Part shown: positions 31,035-41,486 of the stretch, piece after piece
How the letters are laid out: each line of letters begins with the position of its first letter
Numbering within the stretch: position 1 is the stretch's first letter
Source of the DNA: Anastrepha obliqua
Taxonomy: Eukaryota; Arthropoda; Insecta; Diptera; Tephritidae
Assembly: GCF_027943255.1 (NCBI RefSeq)
Contig: NW_026562179.1
Coordinates: 5,644,501-5,708,500, forward strand
Direction of reading: 5' to 3'
DNA: 64,000 nt
Notes under the pieces: model-generated
Told to the model about the DNA's origin: nothing
The model's input: the letters and a program-made list of their open reading frames with translations, nothing else
Databases searched by the model: none
Position numbers and translations under genes: made by a program

Positions 31035-31540
31035 AAAGAATACCAAGATCTCAAAGAGGGTTCCTGGGGCTAAAGGGGTAAAATAATATCAGCTTTCTGT
31101 ATGTATTCTACTTAGAAGCCAGCCTCTAATTATTATTAAATATGCTGACACCGTTATCTGGATATTATTGAGTGTAACAATCAATAAGCTGACATCCGGT
31201 ACGCATCGGACGATCGTGTGCCATTTCAGCGAAACTCCAACCCGTGTGAATGTCCCAATGATTTGGATGACCTGCCTGGAAGCGTGATCAGTTATGTTTG
31301 TTGTGGGAACAGCCCATGACAACTTATACAAGGTGAAGTTCAATATAAAAAGACTGAGCTTAAATAGAAACGGCAGGACCTTTGTTCGGATAACTTCTAT
31401 TTATTCAAAACAGTTCCCTCTGGCCTCAATACACTGCTTTGCTCGATGTAAAAGCTTTTCGAAGGGGTTTTTCAAGTTATTGACCGGAAGGTTCTTCAGG
31501 ATGTCGGTACAAGCCTTTTGGATGGCCTCTACAGTCATCG

Positions 31541-31821
31541 ACCAAAAAGAGAAGAAGGCAGAGCCTCCAAGACCGTCACCAGGTTTAGACATGATAATGA
31601 TTATAGCTAGACTTTTGCAAATGGAATCGAAAATGTCCCCAATATCAGCGGAAATGGCATCGCAACAAATGTTAGCTGAGTTGTCGTTTAAGTTAGATGC
31701 GCAGCTGAAAAAACAGGATACACGTATATCCAAATTAGAAGGTGTCTTACATATGAAATCGCAACTGGAAACGATTGAGATTGTGGTAAATGCTGTGAAG
31801 ACACATATGAGGTCGCCACGT
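31541..31821 (+). pseudogene. Gypsy gag coiled-coil fragment inside mariner (copy 2)
   Basis: Identical in content to 27181-27461. Its presence in both duplicates shows the chimera existed before the tandem duplication. Confidence 0.8.
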
Positions 31822-32352
31822 ACGCTTCTAGTGTATTAGATCTACGCGTCTAGTGTATTAGATGTACGTTCGATGTGAGGACCCAACATCGACTCGGATC
31901 ATTACCCTGTTGCAGCCAAACTGCGCACACGCCTCTGTGCAGCAAAAAACGTCCATCTACCTACGCAAAGAATGTTCAACATCGAAAAGCTGCAATCACA
32001 ACAGACAGCCAGAAGATTCGCCACTCGACTCTCCCTCCTTCTCTCCGCCGCCGAAGAAGAAATCGGATTCCGGAGAGCCCGAAAAAACAATTGGTCCAAC
32101 GTGGAATGTCATGCTGCCGCTGAAAGAAAGGATGGCGCCTATAGAACCACGCTGCGATCGGGCGCAACGCGAGCCACGTGGGATCGTTACCAAAAGCTAA
32201 GAAAGGAAGTGAGACGTATTATCAGAAAGAAGAAACGAGAGGCCGAAAAACGTGAGTGCGAGAAGCTTGAGATGCTGGCCAATAGGAACAACGCCCGAAA
32301 ATTCTACCAGAAAGATCGGCGACTTACAGAAGGTTTTAAGACCAAGGCGTTC
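31822..32352 (+). pseudogene. RTE-like internal fragment (copy 2)
   Basis: Second copy of 27462-27992. One visible difference is acgcccgaaaatt here against acgaccgaaaatt in copy 1. The intact RTE also has gcccgaaaatt, so copy 1 is the mutated one. Confidence 0.85.
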
Positions 32353-32541
32353 ATTATCATTTATTACCACACAACCATCTCTGAAACGTGTTAGCCCTCA
32401 TAAACTCTGGCAGATAGACAATCATCGCCATAAACTTTTTTCATCAATTCAAATGTTTCGGTAAACGTTTTACCGATTTTAAAACAAAATTTGATATTAG
32501 CTCTTTGTTCGAAACTCATATTTTACCGATGACGCACACAT

Positions 32542-32546
32542 ACTGA
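32542..32546. repeat. Copia TSD, left copy
   Basis: actga here matches actga at 41787-41791, just outside the 3' LTR. A 5-bp TSD is expected for Copia integrases. Confidence 0.85.
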
Positions 32547-32710
32547 TGTTAGAGTTATCTATACATTCAAAGCTTTAGCCATAATAGTTCATACGTGGCA
32601 ACTCTCCTGTGAACTTATATTATCGTTAATTAAAGTTACTTTCGATACATTTTTGTATCACTACCTTTTTATCTGTCAGCATATAATTTTCTTTCCATTA
32701 CCACGCAACA
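32547..32710 (+). repeat. Copia 5' LTR with internal deletion
   Basis: It starts TGTTAGAGTTATC and ends GCAACA. It matches the 300-bp 3' LTR except for a missing block of about 136 bp between cacgc and aaca, apparently deleted across short GC repeats. Confidence 0.88.
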
Positions 32711-32754
32711 AAGAAACATTTAAGGTTACTAACGTGCAAATTCTATTGTACAAA

Positions 32755-33235
32755 ATGACAAAATCTAAATATTCAATAGCGACAATTATTTTAACTGACG
32801 CTACAAAATGCAAATGCTGCTGAATGAAAAAGGTGTATGGAAGCGATATATCAGGAGATGCCAAGTCCAGTATCATCACAGTGGACAGAAACAGATCAAA
32901 GGGCTCACTCTGAAAAAATACAGCATATAAGGAACTGCGAAACAGCGAAGGCTGCGTGGAGTGCTTTAAAAGAATTTCGCGAAAAAGACACACCAGGAAA
33001 TCGAGTAAGCATTTTAAGAATGATTATGAGGCAGAAACTTGAAGAAGGTGGGAATGTCGAAGAGCACGTAAATAAGTTGAATGAGTTATTTCAAAAGTTA
33101 TTGGCTCTAGGTGGCGAAATAGAGCCGGAATTTTTTATGAGTGCTACATTATTAGGCTCGTTACCGGAAAGTTACGATAATCTCACAACCGTGCTTGAAG
33201 CTCGCAACGAAGAATTGGCATCGAGTTTGGTATGA
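32755..33235 (+). pseudogene. Copia gag
   Basis: ATG at 32755 (MTKSKYSIATIILTDAT), a frameshift, then 32837-33235 with the UBN2-type gag core (SEKIQHIRNCETAKAAWSAL, VEEHVNKLNELFQKLLALG, LLGSLPESYDNL). It forms the structural particle. It ends in a stop at about 33233. The following zinc knuckle begins correctly (VCYFCNEQ, about 33327-33350), but the His and last Cys are lost. Confidence 0.88.
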
Positions 33236-33341
33236 TCAAAGGTAATTTCTAAGTAACGCCGAATAGAAAGAGACAGAAATAGTAAGCCGGAAATTGCGTT
33301 AAAAACAGTGAGTAACAAGAAACGAGTGTGTTATTTTTGTA

Positions 33342-33826
33342 ATGAACAAGTCAAAAGAATGGTTAGCAAAGAAGGAACATAAAGAAAAGGCAAATTTGGT
33401 TGAAAGTGTCAATACAGAGCAATATTTATTCAGCACATCAGCTGAATTCAGGATGCATTCAGGAGCGACATGCCATATTGTAGGGAATAAAGAACATTTT
33501 ATAAATTTTAATCCAAACCTCCATGAAATTGTTTTTGTTGCAAAGGTTGTGAAATAATTAAAGATAAAAATCATGTTGCTGTTGCTTATATCGATGGAAC
33601 CGCTACAAATTGCGAACATTGAATATGATTTACAGTGCTGAGAACCGTTATTTAACTTATAGTCAAGGGTGTGCTCACGAATGGCACAAAAGGCTCGATC
33701 ATAGAGAAATTAAGGCAGTCAGAACTTTATCAACTGGAAACCTTGTAGAAGGTGTAAAATTTCAGAAATGCAGCAAGCGGTTGCAAAAATATCTTAAATT
33801 GTGAGGTATGCTTAGAAGGAAAAATG
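33342..33826 (+). pseudogene. Copia protease and pre-integrase region
   Basis: The frame 33342-33557 has MHSGATCHIVGNKEHF. The catalytic Asp of DSGA is His here. A 157-bp deletion then removes the flap region and shifts the frame. 33610-33804 has the pre-integrase zinc site start (HEWHKRLDHREIKAVRTLST). The Cys pair (CEVCLEG) follows in another frame. Confidence 0.85.
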
Positions 33827-34133
33827 AGCAGAATGAAATTTCCTCAAAAATCGTCTACAAATATTGGAGCCCAAACAATAGAAAATGAGCTTAAAAATTG
33901 GGTTGATCGAATGGCCTACTGTAAAGCCAGTCGTGGCAGTCATTTGAACGATATTATCTTTCATTCATAAATGACAATGTTCAATCTTCAAAATAAAAAA
34001 AAAATTTGAAAAAATATTAATTAGTTTTTTTTTATAGCCGATCCAAAAATCAAATTTTACATGGCCCATCCGTACAAAAGAAGTACTTGATTTAGTACAT
34101 TCAGACGTTTGCGGTCCTATGCAAACTACCTCA

Positions 34134-34141
34134 CCATCAGG
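34134..34141. repeat. hAT TSD, left copy
   Basis: ccatcagg is repeated at 39282-39289. The 8-bp length is characteristic of hAT transposases. Rejoining restores the Copia integrase frame (TSPSG to KKYVLTFFDD). Confidence 0.95.
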
Positions 34142-35441
34142 CAGTGGCGGATCCAGGATTTCATAAAGGGGGGGGTCCGGGGTATTTTAGAAGGGTGTTT
34201 TTATTAAAAATCAATTTCGTGAATAAAATATGGCATTATTCGCGCTGCATGTCGTGACTAGCCGATGAAAAAACTAATAGCTCTAGATATCTTGTAAAAA
34301 AAATTCTAAAAATAGTAAAGGACTTTGATTCAAAATTACAAGAATAATTGGCGGTTTTTATACATCGTGGCACACCTTCATAAATAATTACGCCTATTTA
34401 AGATACAATATATTATAACATGTGTTGGAGCCAAATTGCAATTCAACCATGTATAGTTTAAGTACGAAAAAAATATCAACCCTGTTTGTAACTTCTTTAC
34501 TTCTTCTTCTTGTATTAATGCTTACTGTGACTCAATTCACTCCAATAAAGTTCTTCAAACGAAACGGTTGTGTTTATATATAATATTATATATTTAATTG
34601 CGCTTTTCTCTAACAACATGTGTTGCTATATAACGGCAAGAAAGTTACCATGAAAGAGCCGTTGCAGCTTTTCCTTATCGTAACGGCGACACCCTGTGTA
34701 CTGTTAACTCGAAATTTTAAATAGCGCGCCAACGAAATCGCGATGACGGCGCCGAGTGATTTTTCCCTAAGTTTTTTTGGTGAATAACTAGGCTATCTTT
34801 AAACATGCATGAACATGCTTCTATTCTTTTGTTTCTTTCAACGAGCAGAATACATTGTGTCGAGCATTTGTTGACAAGTAGTTAATGTGATTGTTAATAC
34901 GCCTCCTAACATGAAGAGAACATTATTTTCTTATTTCGAGCGCCTTGATCCAGAATCAGAACCAAAAATAAAAAAGAAGGAAAAACAGGTAAAGTTAAAA
35001 ATTTGTATCCAAGAACAGTCAGTGTACAGTTGATGCTCAAATTAATAGAATCACTATGAAAAATTCAAGTTTCAGCCATTTAACTGATAATAATCAAAGA
35101 ATAGTCTATTTTTAATATGTTGTTTATTAAATTTCTATAATACGACAAAAACAATATTCAAACCACCCTCGTGCAGCAATTAAAACCGGAATCCTTTTGG
35201 GTATGCTTTCAACGCATTTTAAGCAGTTTGTTTTTATTTGGTCGTCATTTTTCCAAATATTTTGCAGTCTTTCGCTCAGTTGTTCTTTATTTGTAATATT
35301 ATCTTTCGATATTTCTGTCTTTGTTGACTCTTAAAGGCTCTCAATTAGATTGAGGTCTGGTGAGTTTCCTGGCCAATTAAGAACCTGAATTTTTTGCTCT
35401 TCCAAAAAGCTGCTCACAAAAAGCCAAATATATCGAACGGT

Positions 35442-35454
35442 AATTTCGACAAAG
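35442..35454. repeat. RTE TSD, left copy
   Basis: aatttcgacaaag is repeated exactly at 38729-38741. A 13-bp perfect duplication fits target-primed reverse transcription. Confidence 0.95.
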
Positions 35455-38400
35455 GGAGGATGGTTCCATGTGTAGAAGTCCACGCAAGTGGGGAAAGTTA
35501 CTGATCGCCATTCACTTGGGAGTGGCCAGGACGATTCTTCTACATATGGTTCAAGCAGCTCACAACGTCCGGGATTAGCCCACGTATCCTCTGGTTAGCT
35601 TTCGAACACCCGTTCGGGAGTGAGCTAACGTGAGAAGGCGAAACATCCCAGCATAGCTGGTTGTGCGCTGGGTTTGGGACCCGCCACTTAAAAACCCCCC
35701 CCCAATGAAAACAGCAACAAAGCCTCGGATGAGAACTTCCAACACTGATGACGACCCCTGCAAACGAAATAAGGAATACGATTTGAGGGCATGCACCTGG
35801 AATGTCCGGTCCCTTAATGGGGAAGGTGCCTCTGCCCGGCTGGTTGATGTCCTCGTAAGAGCAAAGGCTGACATCACTGCCATCCAAGAGATGCGATGGA
35901 CGGGGCAAGGCAAGAAAACCATAGGACCTTGCGACGTCTACTACAGCTGCCATGTAAAGGAGCGCAAATTCGGTGTCGGATTTGTTGTGGGAGAGAGACT
36001 TCGTCGCCAAGTACTGTCGTTCACTCCGGTGGACGAGCGTCTCGCAATAATCCGCATCAAAGCACGTTTTTTTAACATATCGCTAATTTGCGCCCACGCC
36101 CCGACGGAAGAGAAGGACGATGCGACCAAAGATTCCTTCTATGAGCGCTTGGAGCGTTCGTATGAGCACTGCCCCCGCCACGACATAAAAATCGTGCTTG
36201 GCGACTTCAACGCCAGGGTGGGCAAGGAAGGAATTTTTGGTCCCACAGTCGGAAAATTCAGCCTGCACAACGAAACATCCGGTAACGGACAGAGGCTGAT
36301 CGACTTCGCCGGGGCCCGAAACATGGTAGTCTGCAGCACCAGATTCCAGCATAAAAAAATCCACCAAGCTACCTGGCTGTCCTCTGATCGAAAAACGCGA
36401 AACCAGATCGATCATGTTGTGATAGATGGAAGACACGCTTCTAGTGTATTAGATGTACGTACGATCCGAGAACCTAACATTGACTCGGATCATTACCTCG
36501 TTGCAGCCAAACTGCGCACACGCCTCTGTGCAGCAAAAAACGTACATCTACCTACGCAAAGAATGTTCGACATCGAAAAGCTGCAATCACAACAGACAAC
36601 CAGAAGATTCGCCACTCGACTCTCACTCCTGCTCTCAGAGAGCACTTCCCAACAAACCGGCATGCACGAGCAATGGAGCAACATTTCTCGTTCCCTACGT
36701 ACCGCCGCCGAAGAAGAAATCGGATTCCGGCGAGCCCGAAAAAACAATTGGTACGACGAGGAATGTCATGCTGCTGCAGAAAGAAAGGATGGCGCCTATA
36801 GAGCTACGCTGCGATCGGGCGCAACGCGAGCCATGTGGGATCGCTACAGAGAGCTGAAAAAGGAAGAGAGACGTATTATCCGACAGAAGAAACGAGAGGC
36901 CGAAATACGTGAGTGCGAGGAGCTTGAGATGCTGGCCAATAGGAACAACGCCCGAAAATTCTACCAGAAAGTTCAGCGGCTTACAGAAGGTTTTAAGACC
37001 GGGGCGTTTTCCTGTAAGAACAAAGACGGCGATCTGGTGACTGACGTACAGAGCAATCTTAAATTATGGAGGGAACACTTCTCGAACCTGTTAAACAGTG
37101 ACAGCTGCGCATGTCGTAGAGAATGTGAAGATCCCGATACCCCAATCGATGACGACGGAATTGTAGTTCCGCTACCCGACCATGACGAGGTGAGAATAGC
37201 AATATCACGGCTAAAGAACAACAAACCCGCGGGCGCCGACGGACTGCCGGCTGAGCTATTCAAACATGGCGGCGAGGAGCTGGTAAGGTGCATGCATCAG
37301 CTCCTATGCAAAATATGGTCGGATGAAAGCATGCCTGCCGATTGGAGTTTAAGTGTGCTCTGCCCAATCCATAAGAAGGGCGACCCTGCAATTTGTGCCA
37401 ATTACCGCGGGATTAGTCTTCTAAATATCGCCTATAAGGTTCTAGCGAGCGTATTGTGTGAAAGGCTGAAGCCCACCGTCAACCAACTGATTGGACCTTA
37501 TCAGTGTGGCTTCAGACCTGGAAAGTCTACCATCGACCAAATATTCTCAATACGCCAAATCTTGGAAAAGACCCATGAAAGGAGAATCGACACACACCAC
37601 CTTTTTGTCGACTTCAAAGCTGCATTCGACAGTACGGAAAGGAGTTACCTGTATGCCGCGATGTCTGAATTTGGTATCCCCGCAAAACTAATACGGCTAT
37701 GTAAGATGACGTTGCTCAACACCAGTAGCGCCGTCAGAATTGGGAAGGACCTCTCCGAGCCGTTTGATACCAAACGAGGTTTCAGACAGGGTGACTCGCT
37801 GTCGTGTGACTTCTTTAACCTGATGTTGGAGAGCATCGTACGAGCCGCAGAACTTAATCGCTCAGGCACAATATTTTATAAGAGCGTACAATTGTTGGCG
37901 TATGCCGATGATATTGATATCATCGGCCTTAACAACCGCGCTGTTAGTTCTGCCTTCTCCAAACTGGATAAAGAGGCAAAGCGAATGGGTTTGGTGGTGA
38001 ACGAGGACAAAACGAAGTACCTCCTGTCTTCAAACAAACAGTCGGCGCACTCGCGTATCGGCACCCACGTCACTGTAGACAGTTATAATTTCGAGGTTGT
38101 AAAAGACTTCGTTTATTTAGGAAACAGCATTAACACCGATAACAATGTCAGCCTTGAAATCCAACGTAGAATCTCTCTTGCCAACAAGTGCTACTTTGGA
38201 CTAAGTAGGCAACTGAGCAGTAAAGTCCTCTCTCGACGAACAAAACTAACACTCTACAAGACTCTCATCATGCCCGTCCTAACGTATGGCGCAGAAGCTT
38301 GGACGATGACAACATCCGATGAAGCGACGCTTGGAGTGTTCGAGAGAAAGATTCTGCGTAAGATTTTTGTACCTTTGCACGTTGGCAACGGCGAATATCG

Positions 38401-38728
38401 CAGACGATGGAACGATGAGCTGTATGAGCTTTACGACGACATAGACATAGCGCAGCGAATAAAGATCCAGCGGCTACGTTGGCTGGGTCATGTCGTCCGA
38501 ATGGATACAAACGCTCCGGCTTTGAAAGTATTCGATGCGGTACCAGCTGGTGGTAGTAGAGGAAGAGGAAGGCCTCCTCTGCGTTGGAAAGATCAGGTGG
38601 AGAAGGACTTGGCTTCACTTGGTGTGTCCAATTGGCGCCGGTTAGCACGCGAAAGAAACGACTGGCGCGCTTTGTTAAACTCGGCCAAAATCGCGTAAGC
38701 GGTTATCGCACCAATTAAGAAGAAGAAG
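35455..38728 (+). mobile_element. Full-length RTE-like non-LTR retrotransposon
   Basis: A 3,274-bp insertion with a perfect 13-bp TSD, a complete ~250-bp leader (begins ggaggatggttcc), one open ORF and a short 3' UTR ending ccaattaagaagaag. The AAG-type tail, not poly(A), is usual for RTE elements. Leader, ORF and tail match the six or more fragments of this family in the window. It is the youngest level of the nest and the best candidate for an active element here. Confidence 0.93.
35705..38698 (+). CDS. RTE-like endonuclease/reverse transcriptase, intact
   Basis: 997 codons from the ATG at 35705. The frame is open back to a GTG at 35663, but that stretch runs through a 9-C tract and the leader, so I prefer the ATG. 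APE endonuclease: TWNVRSLN (about residue 31), IQEMRWTG, ICAHAPT, VLGDFNARVG (about 165), SDHYLV (about 261). RT: NKPAGADGLPAELF, ANYRGISLLNIAYKVL, QCGFRPGKSTIDQIF, motif A LFVDFKAAFDS (about 633), motif B GFRQGDSLSCDFFNLML, motif C LLAYADDIDIIG (about 733). The C-terminus has LRWLGHVVRMD and GRGRPPLRWKDQVEKDL. It nicks target DNA and copies its RNA in place. No catalytic residue is visibly lost. Confidence 0.93.
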   Translation: MKTATKPRMRTSNTDDDPCKRNKEYDLRACTWNVRSLNGEGASARLVDVLVRAKADITAIQEMRWTGQGKKTIGPCDVYYSCHVKERKFGVGFVVGERLRRQVLSFTPVDERLAIIRIKARFFNISLICAHAPTEEKDDATKDSFYERLERSYEHCPRHDIKIVLGDFNARVGKEGIFGPTVGKFSLHNETSGNGQRLIDFAGARNMVVCSTRFQHKKIHQATWLSSDRKTRNQIDHVVIDGRHASSVLDVRTIREPNIDSDHYLVAAKLRTRLCAAKNVHLPTQRMFDIEKLQSQQTTRRFATRLSLLLSESTSQQTGMHEQWSNISRSLRTAAEEEIGFRRARKNNWYDEECHAAAERKDGAYRATLRSGATRAMWDRYRELKKEERRIIRQKKREAEIRECEELEMLANRNNARKFYQKVQRLTEGFKTGAFSCKNKDGDLVTDVQSNLKLWREHFSNLLNSDSCACRRECEDPDTPIDDDGIVVPLPDHDEVRIAISRLKNNKPAGADGLPAELFKHGGEELVRCMHQLLCKIWSDESMPADWSLSVLCPIHKKGDPAICANYRGISLLNIAYKVLASVLCERLKPTVNQLIGPYQCGFRPGKSTIDQIFSIRQILEKTHERRIDTHHLFVDFKAAFDSTERSYLYAAMSEFGIPAKLIRLCKMTLLNTSSAVRIGKDLSEPFDTKRGFRQGDSLSCDFFNLMLESIVRAAELNRSGTIFYKSVQLLAYADDIDIIGLNNRAVSSAFSKLDKEAKRMGLVVNEDKTKYLLSSNKQSAHSRIGTHVTVDSYNFEVVKDFVYLGNSINTDNNVSLEIQRRISLANKCYFGLSRQLSSKVLSRRTKLTLYKTLIMPVLTYGAEAWTMTTSDEATLGVFERKILRKIFVPLHVGNGEYRRRWNDELYELYDDIDIAQRIKIQRLRWLGHVVRMDTNAPALKVFDAVPAGGSRGRGRPPLRWKDQVEKDLASLGVSNWRRLARERNDWRALLNSAKIA

Positions 38729-39266
38729 AATTTCGACAAAGCAATGATTGCTACAATGTTTCACATTATACAAAAAAATAGCATTTCCTAACATTTTTGC
38801 AAACTACACGTCATTAAACTCGGCAATTTGTTCCTCGAGAGTATGATTCTAATAATTTGAGCACCCACTGTAAGTAAAAAGTTAACGTTTTTTGTACAAG
38901 ATATTTTACTGTAAACAATCATTCTGTGTATACAAGTGTTTTCACTCCAAATCTTTTTAACTCGTGCATATTTTTATTATAACTCAACATGCAGAGCTTG
39001 ATTATGGAAATGTATCACTCTACGTAGTTGGCTTTTTACGTTCTTTACCTCTACGAAATATCATTTTTAGTTTCAAAATTCACAATATAATTTACAATAT
39101 GAATGAAAGTAAAAATAAACTACAAATTCTGGATTTCTTACTTATTGTTTTAGATTGAAAACACAGAGAAGTCGAACCTTGAGGAAAATACAGTAGAACA
39201 AACTTTTAGATTTTAGAGCATGATTCCAATGGGGGGCGGGGGGTTCCGGACCCGAAAACCCCCCCC

Positions 39267-39877
39267 GTGGATCCGCCACTGCCATCAGGCAAAAAATATG
39301 TACTCACATTTTTTGATGACTTATCAAAATATACCACCGTTTACCTTATTAAAGAAAAATCAGAAACATTCGAAAAAATTAAAGAATTCTTGGAAATATG
39401 CAAAACGTTGTTCGGCAAAAAACCGAAAATGATTCGGACTGATAAAGGAGGTGAGTATATGAGTAGAGCATTTCTGAAATATGTAGAAACTCATGGCATA
39501 CAGTATCAGCGTACTGCTCCCTACAGTCCGCAACAAAACGGGGTAGCAAAACAAAAAATCGTACTCTAATAGAAATGGCTGGCTGTATGATCATGGAGGC
39601 CAAAGTCGAAAATAAGTTTTGGGGCGAAGCAGTAATGATGACAAATTATATCCAGAATCGTCTTCCTGCTATAGGCATACGAAAGACACCATTTGGAAAT
39701 TGGTTCGGTACAAGACGAAATATACAGCACATACGCCGGTTCGGATCAAAATTCTATGTTTTCGTACCAAGTGAGAGGAGACAAAAACTTGATTCAAAAG
39801 GTATCGAATCTATTTTAGTTGGCTACACATCCAAAGCATTCAGATATTACGTTCCAAAACTGGTACGGTTATCATGA
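39267..39877 (+). pseudogene. Copia integrase, continued
   Basis: 39290-39569 has the integrase core: TFFDDLSKYTTVYLI (first Asp), RTDKGGEYMS (second Asp), YSPQQNGVAKQK. The third catalytic residue, Glu of the usual NGVAE, is Lys. A frameshift leads to 39575-39877 (FWGEAVMMTNYIQNRLP, FGSKFYVFVPSERRQKLDSK). The product would integrate Copia cDNA, but the Glu loss disables it. Confidence 0.9.
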
Positions 39878-40159
39878 GTCGTGATATGAAGTTCTTACAC
39901 ACGGATAGCGAATTTAAAATAAACCGGTTTCAGAAGTAGAATATAGTCATACTACAAAATAAGCAGAATGATCAGAATGCCACGAATGAAAAAGCCCATG
40001 AAGAAATTACTAACGATATAGACACACTACAAAACGAAGAAGAACCGGGAAGTGATTCGGATTCAAGCAGCGATACACAGAACTTCGTCAGTAAGCAAGG
40101 ACAAATAAGGCCAGAATTGCTACGAGGTGGGCTGTTAAAATTGTAAATTATAAAGAAGC

Positions 40160-40940
40160 GAATTTACTGAGTAATTAAAAAACAGAACCAAAAAGTTTAA
40201 AGGAAATTGTGGCGAGCAAGCATAAAGGAGAATGGCTAGCAGCCATGCAAGAGGAAACGCAATCATTTCAAAATAATAGAACATGGGAACTGTGTGAGTT
40301 GGTTGCAAATGGGTTTTTAAAACCAAAACCGATTGTCACTAGCTACAGGGCTCGTTTAAGCGCACAAGGTGTTTCACAAAAATTTTGAACAGATTACGAT
40401 CTGATATTTGCACCCGTAGCAAAACAATCAACTTTTCGAATTTTACTTACTATTGCATCGAAAGAAAACTTTATAGTGCAGCATTTAGACGAAAAAACAG
40501 CATTCATAAACGGGGAACTCAAGGAGACAATATACATGAAGCAATCTCCAGGATTCGAAGTAGAAGAGAAGGATCATTATGTTTGCCGATTGAGGAGAAG
40601 TATTTACGGACTTAAACAATCAGCAAGAGTTTGGAACCAAGCGGTACATAAAGTTTTATTAGATGCTGATTATGTTCAAAGCAAAAATGATGCATGTTTC
40701 TACACATACGCAGCTAAAGGTGAGTTTTGCTATGTACTTATTTATGTTGATGACTTGATCGTGGCAAGCAGATCAGCGAACTTAATCAGAATGTGTGAAA
40801 ATGCTTTGAAGGCAAAATTCGAAATTCGGAATCTTGGAGATATACAAAATTACCTCGGGCTGACAATCACAAAAACAAATGGATTTTATACACTCAACCA
40901 AAGGTCACATATTGAAAAGATATCTCGTGAATTGGAATGA
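40160..40940 (+). pseudogene. Copia reverse transcriptase
   Basis: 40200-40475 has the RVT_2 start (WLAAMQEETQSFQNNRTWEL, YRARLSAQGVSQKF then a stop). 40476-40940 has the catalytic part: motif A HLDEKTAFINGELKETIYM, GLKQSARVWNQAVH, and motif C YVLIYVDDLIVASRS. The active-site Asp residues are intact, but stops near 40388 and 40938 break the frame. Confidence 0.92.
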
Positions 40941-41465
40941 ACTCAAGCGTATACCTAAGTACTTGCACGGCACCGCAAACTTATCATTAGCTCTTGGAAG
41001 AAGCGACGCCGAATGCAACCTCGTCGGATATTCTGACGCTAACTGGGCGGAAAATCGCGTTGATAGAAAATCAAACAGCGGATATGTTTTTATGTATATG
41101 GGTGGTTTAGTCAGCTGGAGCTGCAGAAAGCAAACCTGTCTGGCACTATCTTCAACTGAAGCAGAACTCATCGCTCTATCAGAAGCATGTAAAGAGGCTC
41201 GGTGGATCCGTAAAAGGACATGAACCATCAGGAGACTGGCCCAACGATATTATCCGAAGACAATCAGAACTGCTTAAAACTCATCGAAGAAGAAAACTTG
41301 TCGGGTAGATCCAAGCACATAGACACCCGGTATCACTTCGTTAAAGACTACGTACAAAACAAAATTATCAAATCTTACTGTCCAACGGAAACTATGATTG
41401 CAGATCTTTTAACTAAGCCATTGACAGCAGTGCGCATTAAATTACTAAAGGAAAATATGGCCTAA
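40941..41465 (+). pseudogene. Copia RNase H and C-terminus
   Basis: Shifted frames 40879-41223 and 41220-41465: GYSDANWAENRVDRKSNSGY, LSSTEAELIALSEACKEARW, then SKHIDTRYHFVKDYV and ETMIADLLTKPL up to the stop at 41463. A deletion and frameshift near 40945 join RT directly to RNase H. The catalytic Asp and Glu are visible. Confidence 0.9.
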
Positions 41466-41476
41466 AATCATATTAA

Positions 41477-41486
41477 TGAGGAGGAG
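41477..41486 (+). promoter_or_regulatory. Copia polypurine tract
   Basis: atgaggaggag lies immediately before the 3' LTR, the normal site for plus-strand priming. Confidence 0.75.

Larger units (their letters stand above)
31031..35376. repeat. Tandem duplication, copy 2
   Basis: Second copy of 26671-31030. It carries a 157-bp deletion near 33545 (between GCAA repeats) relative to copy 1. It continues past 35376 into the rest of the Tc1-like element, so this copy is attached to the original downstream sequence. Confidence 0.97.
35027..38870 (-). mobile_element. Tc1-like element with inverted ends, hosting RTE
   Basis: 26-bp inverted ends: left CAGTTGATGCTCAAATTAAT and right (reverse) CAGTGGGTGCTCAAATTATT, both continuing AGAATC. 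TA lies on both sides (35025-35026, 38871-38872). Net length is about 560 bp. It encodes only the transposase end on the minus strand (about 35140-35440: LNWPGNSPDLNLIESL, NKEQLSERLQNIWKNDDQIK). It is non-autonomous by internal deletion and sits in the presumed intron of the hAT gene. Confidence 0.9.
34142..39281 (+). mobile_element. hAT-like non-autonomous element, hosting Tc1 and RTE
   Basis: 13-bp inverted ends CAGTGGCGGATCC and G-rich subterminal runs, with an 8-bp TSD. Net length is about 1.29 kb without the Tc1 nest. It keeps a candidate first exon (ATG at about 34911, MKRTLFSYFERLDPES) ending in a splice-donor-like caggtaaag near 34986. A possible second exon follows ttgttttag near 39153 (IENTEKSNLEEN, stop soon after). 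The start resembles that of ZMYM/TTF-type hAT proteins. No catalytic domain is left. Confidence 0.88.

Noticed and set aside
35663..35704. GTG start of the RTE ORF and its extra 14 codons
   Set aside because: The stretch is leader sequence with a C9 tract. The first ATG (35705) is the likelier eukaryotic start.
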